Positions 32,851 through 41,861 of a DNA stretch of 61,173 nt are shown piece by piece. The translations under genes and the position numbers were made by a program. How positions within the stretch are numbered: the stretch's first letter is position 1; each line of letters begins with the position of its first letter. The stretch is from Oscillospiraceae bacterium (GTDB taxonomy: Bacteria > Bacillota > Clostridia > Oscillospirales > CAG-272), in assembly GCA_015063325.1 (NCBI GenBank), contig SVUK01000007.1, positions 1 to 61,173 on the forward strand, written 5' to 3'. Below the pieces are notes generated by a model. The model searched no databases. It was given only the letters and a program-made list of their open reading frames with translations, and was not told the DNA's origin.

Positions 32851-33468
32851 ATGAAAGTTTTATTGTTAAACGGCTCGCCGCGCCCGAACGGAAATACTGC
32901 AGTCGCTTTGAACGAAATGAAAAAGGTTTTTGAAGAGAACGGAGTGGAAACCGAGATTGTTCATGTCGGCAACAAAGCGATTCGCGGTTGCATTGCCTGC
33001 GGCAAATGCTATGAAAAGGGCAAATGCGTGTTTGACGACCTTGTCAACGAAACGGCGCCCAAATTTGCCGAATGCGACGGACTTGTAATCGCATCGCCGG
33101 TTTATTATGCCTCTGCAAACGGAACGCTGACCGCGTTTCTGGACCGGTTGTTCTATTCATCGCATTTTGATAAACGCATGAAGGTCGGCGCCTCGGTGGC
33201 TGTTGCGCGCCGTGCCGGAACGACGGCGACTTTTGACCAGCTCAACAAGTATTTCACCATTTGCGGTATGCCCATTGCTTCCGCAAACTACTGGAACGAG
33301 GTTCACGGGCGCGCGCCCGGAGAAGCCGAAGCGGACGCCGAAGGGATGCAAACGATGCGCGCTCTCGCGCGGAACATGGTATTTTTGATGAAATCCATCG
33401 CGCTCGGGAAAGCGCGGTTCGGGCTGCCCGAACAGGAGCCTCGCGTTTTTACCAACTTTATTCGCTGA
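32851..33468 (+). CDS. NADPH-dependent FMN reductase-like flavoprotein
   Basis: 205 residues. The FMN phosphate loop is LNGSPRPNGNTAVAL. A cysteine pair CIACGKCYEKGKC (about residues 47-59) is typical of clostridial flavodoxin-fold iron-sulfur flavoprotein-like reductases. ASPVYYASANGTLTAFLDR binds the isoalloxazine ring. AAAGGAG precedes the ATG. Confidence 0.88.
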   Translation: MKVLLLNGSPRPNGNTAVALNEMKKVFEENGVETEIVHVGNKAIRGCIACGKCYEKGKCVFDDLVNETAPKFAECDGLVIASPVYYASANGTLTAFLDRLFYSSHFDKRMKVGASVAVARRAGTTATFDQLNKYFTICGMPIASANYWNEVHGRAPGEAEADAEGMQTMRALARNMVFLMKSIALGKARFGLPEQEPRVFTNFIR

Positions 33469-33511
33469 ATCAAAAATTGACGGGCAGGTTGCTCTGCCGG
33501 AAAGGATTTTT

Positions 33512-34633
33512 ATGGATCGGGAAAAAACGGTCAACCGCACGAAAGAGATTGTAAAAGTCAGTCTGCGCGGCATCGGCGTCAATTTGGTTTTGGTTGCGTT
33601 CAAGGCGTTTGTCGGCATTTTGGCAAACTCCATTTCGGTTGTATTGGACGCGGTGAACAACCTTTCGGACGCGCTTTCTTCCATTATCACCATCATTGGA
33701 ACGAAGATCGCCGGAAAGGGCGCCGACAAAAAGCACCCCTACGGTCACGGACGGGTAGAATACATCACCTCGTCGATCATCGCCGTTATCATGCTGGTCG
33801 CCGGCGTTACGGCGCTGAAGGAATCGATTGAAAAGATCATTCACCCGGCAAAAACCGATTTTAAGATTTATTCGGTCGTCATCATTGCCGCCGCGGTGGT
33901 CACTAAAATCTTTTTGGGGCTCTATTTCCGCAAAAAGGGAAAGGAATACCGCTCCTCCTCGCTGGTAACTTCGGGAACCGACGCGCTCTTTGACGCCATT
34001 CTTTCGGCGGCAACGCTCGTTTCCGCCGTGGTCGCCATGGTTTGGGACCACAACATCGAGGGCTTTTTGGGCGTTGGCATTTCGGTCTTCATTCTCAAAG
34101 CCGGAATTGAGGTCATGCGCGAAGCGATCAGCGAACTCATCGGCGTTCGGATTGATTCGGACCTTGCCGAAGGGATCAAGGCAAAGATCGCCTCTTTCGA
34201 GGAGATTCACGGCGCCTACGACCTCGTTTTGCATACCTACGGACCAGGGCAGCTGATCGGTGCCGTTCACGTGGAGGTGGACGACGACCTGACCGCCCGG
34301 CAGATCGACACGCTGACGCGAAAGATCATGGCAGATATTTATCGCGAGTTCGGGGTTGTTTTAACGGTCGGCATCTATGCCAGCAACACCTCGGACGATA
34401 TCTCCCGGGCGATTCGCCAAAAGGCGGAGAAGACGATTCGGGAATATCCCCAGATTTTGCAAATGCACGGCTTTTATATGGAGCACGAGGCAAAGGTGGT
34501 ATCATTGGATATTATCATTGATTTCAAAGAAAAAAATCAAAAAGAAATTTGCGAAAAAATTTGTTCTGAATTGCAATCCGCGTTCCCGGAATACCGTTTC
34601 TACGTGAATTTGGACCGCGATTACAGTGATTGA
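33512..34633 (+). CDS. Cation diffusion facilitator transporter
   Basis: 373 residues. Six membrane helices span about 20-215. Metal-site motifs are SVVLDAVNNLSDAL in helix 2 (a D and N/D set rather than HD, which suggests manganese or iron rather than zinc) and GTDALFDAI in helix 5. HPYGHGR follows helix 2. The C-terminal cytosolic domain (about 220-373) is longer than usual, with a second part after residue 300. GGAAAGGA precedes the ATG. Confidence 0.88.
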   Translation: MDREKTVNRTKEIVKVSLRGIGVNLVLVAFKAFVGILANSISVVLDAVNNLSDALSSIITIIGTKIAGKGADKKHPYGHGRVEYITSSIIAVIMLVAGVTALKESIEKIIHPAKTDFKIYSVVIIAAAVVTKIFLGLYFRKKGKEYRSSSLVTSGTDALFDAILSAATLVSAVVAMVWDHNIEGFLGVGISVFILKAGIEVMREAISELIGVRIDSDLAEGIKAKIASFEEIHGAYDLVLHTYGPGQLIGAVHVEVDDDLTARQIDTLTRKIMADIYREFGVVLTVGIYASNTSDDISRAIRQKAEKTIREYPQILQMHGFYMEHEAKVVSLDIIIDFKEKNQKEICEKICSELQSAFPEYRFYVNLDRDYSD

Positions 34634-34650
34634 AGAAAGGATGTTGAATA

Positions 34651-35508
34651 ATGGCAAAAAACGTTTTCGGCGTTCCCAACATGGGCGAAAAAATTGACGG
34701 GGCGGATTTTATCGTTCGAAAAAATTCGCCCGAAGTGCTGGACAGGCTGGATCAAATCGGTACGGAGGGGCAGGCATTGCTCCAAAGCGGAAATCCTTCC
34801 CGGCGCTGGGCACTTCTGCGAACCCTTCTTCTGACAATGGGTGTTCTGCTTTTCACCGTTGGAATTTTCAATGCCAACAAAGCCGGTGCGTTCTCCTTTT
34901 TCGGAATTTTTCAAACTTCTCCCGTTCTAATGATTGTTGCCGTCGTTTCCATCGTCCTTGCAGTGGTGATGATGGTGGTCGAGCGGAAGCGGATGAAAAA
35001 AGCGGGGCAGAGCGAGGCGCTTGCCGAATGGAAAACGCGGTCGAAGGAAGCGGAAGCCGAAGCATTTGACGCGCTCAAAGTTCCGCAGGACGCGATTCTA
35101 ATGGACCTTTTGACCGCGACCTATGCGATGAAAAACGGTGCCCCGAAAAACGTGACCTACACGGCGTTTGATTTTCACGCGTGGGTCGAAAACGGATGTC
35201 TTTGTCTTGCCGACGTGGAAAACGTTGTTGCACTGCCGTTGAATCAAATCAAAGGCATTTCAGAGCTTCCCGGAAAAACCTACTTTTATTTTTGGAATAA
35301 AAAGGAACCGCCCGAGTCTGAATCATACCGACAGTACAATATTCGCAGAACTTATCTGGGCGCCTATTCTGTCAAAGGTGTTCGCGCGGCGCATATCCGC
35401 TCGGATTTTGGGGAATACGAACTGTTGGTGCCGCCCTATGAGCTGGAGTCCTTTTTGCACCTGACCGGAAAAGCGATTCGTTTTTCGGAAACGGAAGGTC
35501 AAGGGTAA
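34651..35508 (+). CDS. Two-helix membrane protein of unknown function
   Basis: 285 residues. Two close membrane helices lie at about 55-75 and 88-108. The last 170 residues are soluble, with a beta-rich part (VTYTAFDFHAWVENGCLCLA, DVENVVALPLNQIKGISELP) resembling a PH-like fold. The C-terminal motif YLGAYSVKGVRAAHIRSDFG ends the same sheet. No family recognised. GAAAGGA precedes the ATG. Confidence 0.65.
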   Translation: MAKNVFGVPNMGEKIDGADFIVRKNSPEVLDRLDQIGTEGQALLQSGNPSRRWALLRTLLLTMGVLLFTVGIFNANKAGAFSFFGIFQTSPVLMIVAVVSIVLAVVMMVVERKRMKKAGQSEALAEWKTRSKEAEAEAFDALKVPQDAILMDLLTATYAMKNGAPKNVTYTAFDFHAWVENGCLCLADVENVVALPLNQIKGISELPGKTYFYFWNKKEPPESESYRQYNIRRTYLGAYSVKGVRAAHIRSDFGEYELLVPPYELESFLHLTGKAIRFSETEGQG

Positions 35509-35549
35509 AAACGGAAATTCCGCAATCTTTAGCCGGCAAGGGAGGAATT

Positions 35550-35894
35550 ATGAGAAAAGCAGACCTTGTAAAATTGGTTTTTGCCGTTGTTTTGGCGGTG
35601 GTTGCCATCATCTTTTGCGTTGCGGCAATTTCTACCAGGATGAGCTTGGAACAAGCCAAAGAGACTGTTGAAGGAAAGCAAGTCATCGGATATCTTTTCG
35701 GGGCTCCGTTCATTTTGATCATTGCCATTTTATTTGCCTTTTCCGGAATGATTGCAAACGCAATATCTATTTTGCTCAGCGCGCTCGGACTTCGCTCGCC
35801 GATCGGCTGGATGAAGATTGTTTTTATTGCTTTGATTGCAGTTGATTTTGCTACTGTTGCAACGGCGGCGATCGGAACTTTTGTGGGGCTTTAA
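35550..35894 (+). CDS. Three-helix membrane protein
   Basis: 114 residues with likely helices at about 8-28, 48-75 and 88-112. No catalytic motif. It follows the previous gene after 41 bases and has GGGAGG before the ATG, so the two probably form one unit. Confidence 0.6.
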   Translation: MRKADLVKLVFAVVLAVVAIIFCVAAISTRMSLEQAKETVEGKQVIGYLFGAPFILIIAILFAFSGMIANAISILLSALGLRSPIGWMKIVFIALIAVDFATVATAAIGTFVGL

Positions 35895-36004
35895 TTTCAT
35901 TTTCCCAATGTTATTTTAAATTTTTATCTTTTTTAATTTAGATACTAATTTAAACATAAATATTTTTCCCTTTTATTTTTAAACAAAAAAGGTGGAAGTG
36001 TAAC

Positions 36005-36925
36005 ATGAATTTCTATCGGAAACTGACGCGTGCCATACCGTTTCAGTATTGTATGGTTGTTCTTCTTGCCATCGCGTATGCTTCGGTCAATGAGATTTTC
36101 GTTTTCCAAAATAAGTTTGCCCCTGCCGGGGTTATGGGACTTGCAACGTTGGTTCAGGAAGCGTTTCACTTCAATGTGGCGTATCTTTATTTGTTTATCA
36201 ACGTTCCGCTTTTGATTGTCGCTTTCTTTGTTATCAAACGGCAGTTTGCCATTCGCACCTTGCTTTTCGTTTTGACCAGCTCGGCGGCGTTCTTTATTCT
36301 GCGTGAGGTGGGAATTGAGAAAATCGCCTTTGTTGCCGAGGATACCGGCGGGAAATTGCTTGCCGCTATTGCCGCAGGCTTTTTTAACGGAATGATCTAC
36401 ATCATGCTTGTTTGGAACGGTGCCTGCACCGGCGGTACCGATATTGTTGCCGCGCTGATCAATCATAAACATCCCGAAACGAACGTGATCTGGTTGATTT
36501 TCAGCTTGAATGCGGCTGTTGTTGCGCTTTCCTTTTTCGTCTATCAAAACTCCTATCAACCCGTTCTTCTTTGCATTGCCTACATTTTCGTTTTCTCGCG
36601 CGTTGGCGACGCCATTTTCAAGGGCTCGCGCAGTGCGGTGAAATTTGAGGTCGTTACCACTCATCCGGAGGAGATTACGCGCGAATTGTTCGCAACGATG
36701 CGGCACGGATGTACGGCGGTACGCGTGCGCGGTGAATACAGCCATACCGACCGATCGATGCTGGTTTGTGTGATTAACCGCCGCGAGATTGCCGATTTTG
36801 AGCGCATTATTCGCAAATATGATGATACGTTTGCTTATTTTTCGGGCGTTAACCGCATTGTCGGCTCCTTTAACCGATTTGGAAAAGGAACGCAAAAAGC
36901 GGAGGACGACAGCGAAAAGGAATGA
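36005..36925 (+). CDS. YitT family membrane protein
   Basis: 306 residues. Five or so membrane helices lie in residues 10-200 with the family pattern FAPAGVMGLATLVQ and NGACTGGTDIVAALI. The C-terminal DUF2179 domain (about 210-290, VVTTHPEEITRELFATMRHG) is cytosolic and binds an unknown ligand. Role unknown. AAAAGG precedes the ATG. Confidence 0.9.
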   Translation: MNFYRKLTRAIPFQYCMVVLLAIAYASVNEIFVFQNKFAPAGVMGLATLVQEAFHFNVAYLYLFINVPLLIVAFFVIKRQFAIRTLLFVLTSSAAFFILREVGIEKIAFVAEDTGGKLLAAIAAGFFNGMIYIMLVWNGACTGGTDIVAALINHKHPETNVIWLIFSLNAAVVALSFFVYQNSYQPVLLCIAYIFVFSRVGDAIFKGSRSAVKFEVVTTHPEEITRELFATMRHGCTAVRVRGEYSHTDRSMLVCVINRREIADFERIIRKYDDTFAYFSGVNRIVGSFNRFGKGTQKAEDDSEKE

Positions 36926-36933
36926 AAGAACAT

Positions 36934-36962
36934 AAAAAGAGGCGTTGGTAACGCCTCTTTTT
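36934..36962. terminator. Bidirectional terminator
   Basis: AAAAAGAGGCGTT, loop GGT, AACGCCTCTTTTT. It lies between the convergent yitT-like and lipoprotein genes. Confidence 0.9.
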
Positions 36963-38159
36963 TTATGCAGGGAAGGTTCCGTCTTTGCACAGGATCAAAA
37001 CGGGTTGATTGTTTTTCCAAAATTCCTCTTTTTCAATCGCGTTCCATTCTTTCACCGTTCCGGAGAAAACGATTTCGGTCAGGTTTGCGCATTCCCAAAA
37101 AGCAAACGAGAAGATTTTTGTTATGGTTGTTGGAAGAAAAATTTTTTCGCAAAACGACCCCGAAAATGCGGCTTCTCCGATTCCGATTACGCGGTCGCCG
37201 GAAGGCGAAACGGAGGGAATCACAATTTCAGCGTCGATGCAACTGCCTTGATTTCTCAAAATGCAGGTCCCGTTTCCAAATGAATAGAAGTCCAGTTTGA
37301 CGGACGCTTTTCTTTCTCCGCAAAGTTGGCAGATTTGATTTTTGTATTGGTGATTTTTGCGCGGAAGCGTCAAATCGGAAAGTTCTATGCCGTTTTCGTT
37401 AAAGTTATGATGACAGATTGAACAAACAAAATGCCCCATCATGCCGGCAGATGTGCAGGTAGCCGGAATTTCTTCAATCCAGCTTTCAAAAGAGTGACTT
37501 GCTTTCGGAATTGGCAATTGTTCTACTAAAATTCTGCCGCAAACCGTACAGTGCTTTCCTTCGGTCAATCCCTCTTTTTCGCAGGTTGCAGGAATTGGAT
37601 AATCAATCGCTTCGGTATGACCTGTTGCAGGTATTTCGTCGTTTTGGATCATTTCGCCGCAGATGCGACAAACAGAATGTTTTTTGCCTGCTTTTTCGCA
37701 GGTTGGTTCTTCATCAATGATCCATTCGCCTGCAGAATGTCCGGTTGCCGGAATTACAAGGTCGATCAATTCGTTGTTTTCGCTGTCAAAATCTTTATTG
37801 CAAACAGTGCAGTGAAAGTGTTCCTTGATCCCATTGGCTGTGCAAGTAGCAGGTGTTCCCGGAATCATCTTTTCAAACAAATGGGTATGTATTTCCGACG
37901 GATTGGGATCGTCCGGCGGATTGGGATCATCCGACGGATTGGGATCATCTGACGGATTGGTATTGTCCGGAGGATTTGTATTATCCGATTGATCGGTTTT
38001 GTTCGGGTCCTTTTCGGAATTCAGATGATCATGATAAATGATAACTCCAGGGGTGCTCTGTTGCTTTTCGGCGACGATCGGAACCGGGCGACCCGAACAG
38101 GAACCGAACAGAAAGATCAATAGAAAAACAATTAAAAAAATCAGAAAAATCCGTTTCAT
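36963..38159 (-). CDS. Surface lipoprotein with CxxC modules and BspA-like repeat end
   Basis: 398 residues. Lipoprotein signal with FGSC, then a Pro/Asp/Asn-rich linker with repeats of NPSDDPNP type (about residues 55-90). Four modules of about 40 residues follow, each with ATCxxxG, CxxC and a GH or SH end (for example EHFHCTVCNKDF and IPATGH). The end has a BspA-type leucine-rich segment (GIGEAAFSGSFCEKIFLPTT). This is a typical architecture of gut clostridial surface proteins; binding partner unknown. The gene overlaps the stop of the HAD gene (ATGA). Confidence 0.8.
   Translation of the reverse strand: MKRIFLIFLIVFLLIFLFGSCSGRPVPIVAEKQQSTPGVIIYHDHLNSEKDPNKTDQSDNTNPPDNTNPSDDPNPSDDPNPPDDPNPSEIHTHLFEKMIPGTPATCTANGIKEHFHCTVCNKDFDSENNELIDLVIPATGHSAGEWIIDEEPTCEKAGKKHSVCRICGEMIQNDEIPATGHTEAIDYPIPATCEKEGLTEGKHCTVCGRILVEQLPIPKASHSFESWIEEIPATCTSAGMMGHFVCSICHHNFNENGIELSDLTLPRKNHQYKNQICQLCGERKASVKLDFYSFGNGTCILRNQGSCIDAEIVIPSVSPSGDRVIGIGEAAFSGSFCEKIFLPTTITKIFSFAFWECANLTEIVFSGTVKEWNAIEKEEFWKNNQPVLILCKDGTFPA
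37905..37988 (-). repeat. Tandem 18-bp repeats in the lipoprotein linker
   Basis: Imperfect 18-bp units coding for DPNPSD / DPNPPD / NTNPSD steps. The copy number can change by slippage and would alter the linker length. Confidence 0.7.
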
Positions 38160-38983
38160 GTTTTACCAAACAATTGGTCGTCGAGTTCGGCAAGGGTGGG
38201 GAATACAAAATCAGGAGCCTGATTCTCCGGCGCGACGGCAAGGTCGGCAGGTTGCGTTTCGCCCGAAAGGACGAGAACGGCGGTAACGCCGTTTTGCTTT
38301 CCAATGGCAATGTCGGTGTAAAGCCGGTCGCCCAAAAAGCACATTTCGGATTTTTTGAATCCGGTTACTTCGCAAATCATTTCCACCGTTTGCGTATAGG
38401 GCTTTCCGAAATAAGTGGGTTTTACGCCGGTGGAGGCTGTTACAAATGCCGAAATGGCGCCGCTGTCGGGGATAAATCCGTCCTCGGTCGGGCAGTTATA
38501 ATCGGGATGTGTGGACAAATACTGCGCGCCGGCGCGGATATAGCGGCAGGCATGGTTCAGTTTTTCGTAGGTCAGAGAAGTATCAAAACTGGTTACGACG
38601 ATATCGGCGTAGCCTTCTTTCCCCGAAAGAAGATGAATGCCGCTTTCCGAAAATTGTTCTTCCAGTTCCTTTGTCCCGACCAAATAGACCGATTTTTTGG
38701 GCAGATGGCGCTTCAGATATTCAACGGTAACGTCGCCGGAAGTCATGATTTCCTCTCTTGCCGGAGAGAAACCGAGCCGGGAAAGTTTTTCCAAATACAC
38801 TTTCGGAGAATGTGAGGCGTTGTTCGTAAAGAACAGAACCTTTTTTCCGTTTTTTCGCAGATGGTCGATCAGACGGATAGCGAACGGAAACGGTCGATTG
38901 CCGAGATAGATGGTGCCGTCCATATCAAAAACGAACAGCCTTTTTTGTTCCAAAACGGAAATCGGAGGATTTTTAAAATTCAT
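38156..38983 (-). CDS. HAD-IIA family phosphatase (NagD/4-nitrophenylphosphatase type)
   Basis: 275 residues. Motif I is FVFDMDGTIYLG, motif II FFTNNASHSPK, and motif III/IV MCFLGDRLYTDIAIG. The IIA cap domain lies in between. It acts on small phosphate esters in the cytosol; the substrate is unknown. Its own promoter is upstream and its stop overlaps the lipoprotein start. Confidence 0.92.
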   Translation of the reverse strand: MNFKNPPISVLEQKRLFVFDMDGTIYLGNRPFPFAIRLIDHLRKNGKKVLFFTNNASHSPKVYLEKLSRLGFSPAREEIMTSGDVTVEYLKRHLPKKSVYLVGTKELEEQFSESGIHLLSGKEGYADIVVTSFDTSLTYEKLNHACRYIRAGAQYLSTHPDYNCPTEDGFIPDSGAISAFVTASTGVKPTYFGKPYTQTVEMICEVTGFKKSEMCFLGDRLYTDIAIGKQNGVTAVLVLSGETQPADLAVAPENQAPDFVFPTLAELDDQLFGKT

Positions 38984-39017
38984 ATCGCAGGTACCTCAAA
39001 CGTCTTTTTTCAAAAAT

Positions 39018-39045
39018 ATCATAGCATTTTTTAACAGTTTGTCAA
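39018..39045 (-). promoter_or_regulatory. Promoter of the HAD-IIA and lipoprotein genes
   Basis: Minus strand TTGACA (39045-39040), 16-bp spacer, TATGAT (39023-39018). Confidence 0.65.
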
Positions 39046-39117
39046 GAGAATTGTCGAAAATGCAGAAAAAATAAAAGAAAACGGCGAAAAACTTGGACAA
39101 ATTTTGAAAAATGTCTA

Positions 39118-39146
39118 TTGTTTTCAATTTGCGAATATGTTAAAAT
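39118..39146 (+). promoter_or_regulatory. Promoter of the lipid kinase gene
   Basis: TTGTTT at 39118-39123, 17-bp spacer, TAAAAT at 39141-39146. Confidence 0.55.
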
Positions 39147-39203
39147 AGCATATCATTTTATGGATCATGGGATCCCGAAAAAAGAAAAGGAGTGCAAACC
39201 GTT

Positions 39204-40052
39204 ATGTATTATGTGCTTTACAATCCTCTTTCCGGCAATAAACAGGGAGCCGACAGCATTGAAAAAATTAAACCTTTCGTCAAAGATGAAATGAAAGCGA
39301 TTGACGTTCGCGATGTAACCGATTTTTCTACTTTTTTTGACAAACTGAACAATGAGGACGCAGTTGTCCTTTGCGGCGGCGACGGTACGCTGAATCATTT
39401 CGTCAATGATATTGCCGACGTGAAAATTAAAAATGACGTGTATCTGTTTGCTTCGGGTTCGGGCAACGATTTTAAAACCGACGTTGCGCCTGACGCCGAG
39501 GGATTGGTAAAGATAAACGAGTACATTCAAAATCTTCCCGTGGTGGAAGTCAAAGGCATGAAACGCCGTTTTATCAACGGCATTGGCTACGGTATTGACG
39601 GCTACTGCTGTGAAGTTGGCGACGAGCTTGCTCAAAAATCGGATAAACCGATCAACTATGCCGGTATTGCCGTGAAAGGATTGCTGTTCCATTACAAACC
39701 CGCAAACGCGGTTGTCACGGTGGACGGGGAAACGCACGAATTTAAGCACGTTTGGTTGGCTCCTTCCATGAACGGTCGCTATTACGGCGGCGGTATGAAG
39801 GTCGCCCCTGCACAAGAGCGCCTTGCCTCGCCGAAAACGCTTTCTCTCGTCGTTTGGCATGGTACAGGCAAAATTACGACTTTGCTCCGTTTTAAGTCCA
39901 TTTTCACCGGCGAACATATCAAATATCAAAAGTCGATCCACACGTTCGCCGGAAAAGTGATCAACGTTAAGTTTGATCGTCCCACCGCATTGCAGATCGA
40001 CGGCGAGACCGTTTCCGGTGTTACCGAATATACCGTTTATGCAAACGCATAA
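39204..40052 (+). CDS. Diacylglycerol/sphingosine kinase-like lipid kinase
   Basis: 282 residues. The nucleotide-binding motif is CGGDGTLNHF (about residues 57-66), then ASGSGNDFKTD and NGIGYGIDGYCCEVGDELAQ. The family adds phosphate to lipid alcohols such as diacylglycerol. The ATG at 39204 is preferred over a GTG that lies inside the ribosome-binding region. The neighbouring acyltransferase suggests a shared role in phospholipid turnover. Confidence 0.9.
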   Translation: MYYVLYNPLSGNKQGADSIEKIKPFVKDEMKAIDVRDVTDFSTFFDKLNNEDAVVLCGGDGTLNHFVNDIADVKIKNDVYLFASGSGNDFKTDVAPDAEGLVKINEYIQNLPVVEVKGMKRRFINGIGYGIDGYCCEVGDELAQKSDKPINYAGIAVKGLLFHYKPANAVVTVDGETHEFKHVWLAPSMNGRYYGGGMKVAPAQERLASPKTLSLVVWHGTGKITTLLRFKSIFTGEHIKYQKSIHTFAGKVINVKFDRPTALQIDGETVSGVTEYTVYANA

Positions 40053-40067
40053 AAGAAGGAATTTACC

Positions 40068-40865
40068 ATGTTTTTGACAATCCTGTTTCTCCTTTCTTCG
40101 ATTACCTATTCGCTTGCTGTGGTGTTCGGCGCGCAGATCAGCCCCTGGTGGCTCTTTGCTCTTATTCCCGGGTTCTTCCTCGGGTGTATCTTGGTCTATA
40201 TGCTTTGCATTAGCATTATCTCGCTTTTCCTGCCGCGCAAAGACCCCAAAAAATCCAGCGCCTTTTGCCGATTGAATATCCGTTTGTTTTTGGATTGGCT
40301 GATGTGTCTTTTGCACGTTCGTTTCCGCATCACCGGGGAAGAAATTTTGCCTGAAGAGCCGTTTGTGCTGATTTCCAATCATCGCTCGGTATTTGACCCG
40401 ATGGTGGTGCTTGCCAAAACAAAGCGGAAAAAGATGCTCTTTATTTCCAAGGAAAGCAATTTTAAAATTCCCATTGCCGGTCCGTTTATCCGTCATGCCG
40501 CCTTTTTGGGAATCGACCGTGAAAACGGTATTCGTGCGCTCCGGACGTTGAAAAACGCCGCTGATCGTATGACGAACGAAGATGCTGATATTGGTATTTA
40601 TCCCGAGGGAACGCGCACAAAAGACGGAAATTTGATGGAATTCAAATCCGGCGCTTTCTATCTTGCAAAAAAGGCGAACGCTCCCATTGTAGTCATGGTC
40701 GTTCGCAACACAGAAAAGGTGGGAAAACGGTTTTCGCTCAAGCCGACCCGGGTTTCGATGGATTACGTTGCAGTGGTGGATAAACAAACGGTAGCCGAGA
40801 AATCTATGGATGAGCTTGCGCTCCTGACGCACGATATTGTGGAAGCCGCTTGGAACAAACAATAA
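40068..40865 (+). CDS. plsC: 1-acyl-glycerol-3-phosphate acyltransferase (PlsC type)
   Basis: 265 residues. Two N-terminal membrane helices (about 3-45), then catalytic NHRSVFDP (HX4D), the substrate motif FLGIDREN and EGTRTKDGNLMEFKSGAF. It acylates lysophosphatidic acid at the membrane. Fifteen bases separate it from the lipid kinase, so the two are cotranscribed. Confidence 0.92.
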   Translation: MFLTILFLLSSITYSLAVVFGAQISPWWLFALIPGFFLGCILVYMLCISIISLFLPRKDPKKSSAFCRLNIRLFLDWLMCLLHVRFRITGEEILPEEPFVLISNHRSVFDPMVVLAKTKRKKMLFISKESNFKIPIAGPFIRHAAFLGIDRENGIRALRTLKNAADRMTNEDADIGIYPEGTRTKDGNLMEFKSGAFYLAKKANAPIVVMVVRNTEKVGKRFSLKPTRVSMDYVAVVDKQTVAEKSMDELALLTHDIVEAAWNKQ

Positions 40866-40954
40866 GCAACAAAACAATAATAAAGTAAAACAAACACCAA
40901 AGACAGAGTAAAAAACAGTAAACCGTGTAAAAACAGTAAAAAGAGGTTCTCGGT

Positions 40955-41788
40955 ATGGAGTATCCGAAAATCGTTTTGCATAGCTTTGCCGAAATTCCCG
41001 GTAAAGTTGAGACGGCGGAAAAGCTGATTTTATCGGCAATCAATGCCGGTGTGCAAACGGTTGGATTTTCCTATCCCGCGAGGACTTCTTTTTCTTTGTC
41101 GGGAAACCCGACCGAGGAGGAGATCTCATCCTTTCGCCGTGAAATTACCGCCCTTTCCAAGCGGTATTTCGAAAAGATCAAGGTTCTTTTAGGAGAAACG
41201 CGCGATTTTTATGCCGATCCCGTTTTTCAACCGTGCGATTATATCATTGGGTCGGTACATTTTTTGGTTGCCGACGACGGTGCCGTTTGTCCGCTCGGGA
41301 TTTCCGCCGAGCGGATCCGCGCGGATGTCAAAGCGCATTTCGGAGGCAGTGTTTACCAAATGATCCGCCGCTATTTTGAAACAGTGGCTCTGCTTGTGAA
41401 ACGAACGCATTGCAACTATGTGGCGGATTTTGATTATTTGCAAACTTTTAATCAGAATCGCCGTTTATTTGATTCGGATTCGCCGGAATACCGTTCTGCC
41501 GCCCTTGACGCAATGGAAGCGCTCATTTGTGAGAAGGTTGCGTTTGAGATCGGAATACGGGAAAAGGAAGACAGCGGTCAACTTCGGTTTTCTCCTTCTC
41601 CCGATATCGTTCATTGGTTGGCTGCGCATGGGGCGAAATTTTACTTATCCGCAAACGGCGCCCGGGAAAGCATTTCGCCTGCACGATTTTTAGACTGCAC
41701 CGCATATGCAAAATCCTGCGGCGCAGGGGGCTTTTCTTATTTGAAAAAGGGAGATTGGAAAACGATTTTTCCCAATGGGAAATCTTGA
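40955..41788 (+). CDS. PHP/histidinol-phosphatase-like protein lacking most metal ligands
   Basis: 277 residues that match the PHP histidinol-phosphatase fold along the full length (CDYIIGSVHFLVADDG, FGGSVYQMIRRYFETVALLV, FNQNRRLFD). Of the expected metal ligands H9 and H102 remain. The second H of the HxH motif is F11, the H after GFS is gone, E is T82, the H of GHFDL is D158, and the final SSDSH reads SANGA (N234, A236). A full-length intact frame with a lost metal site suggests a pseudoenzyme or a new binding role. AAAGAGG precedes the ATG. Confidence 0.75.
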   Translation: MEYPKIVLHSFAEIPGKVETAEKLILSAINAGVQTVGFSYPARTSFSLSGNPTEEEISSFRREITALSKRYFEKIKVLLGETRDFYADPVFQPCDYIIGSVHFLVADDGAVCPLGISAERIRADVKAHFGGSVYQMIRRYFETVALLVKRTHCNYVADFDYLQTFNQNRRLFDSDSPEYRSAALDAMEALICEKVAFEIGIREKEDSGQLRFSPSPDIVHWLAAHGAKFYLSANGARESISPARFLDCTAYAKSCGAGGFSYLKKGDWKTIFPNGKS

Positions 41789-41813
41789 CAAAAGCCGAAA
41801 AGCATGATATGAT
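41785..41813 (+). promoter_or_regulatory. Promoter of the CapF-like gene
   Basis: TTGACA at 41785-41790, 17-bp spacer, TATGAT at 41808-41813. It overlaps the end of the PHP-like gene. Confidence 0.7.
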
Positions 41814-41861
41814 AAAACCATCGAATTCCAAACGAAAAATAAAAAATACGGGGAAAATTTT

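Noticed and set aside
37905-37988. CRISPR-like array
   Set aside because: The 18-bp units are contiguous and encode the Pro/Asp linker of a lipoprotein; there are no spacers. No CRISPR array is seen anywhere in the window.
39165-41039. 624-codon minus-strand open frame
   Set aside because: Lies antisense to the lipid kinase and acyltransferase genes, which have clear motifs; it has no family motif and no ribosome-binding site.
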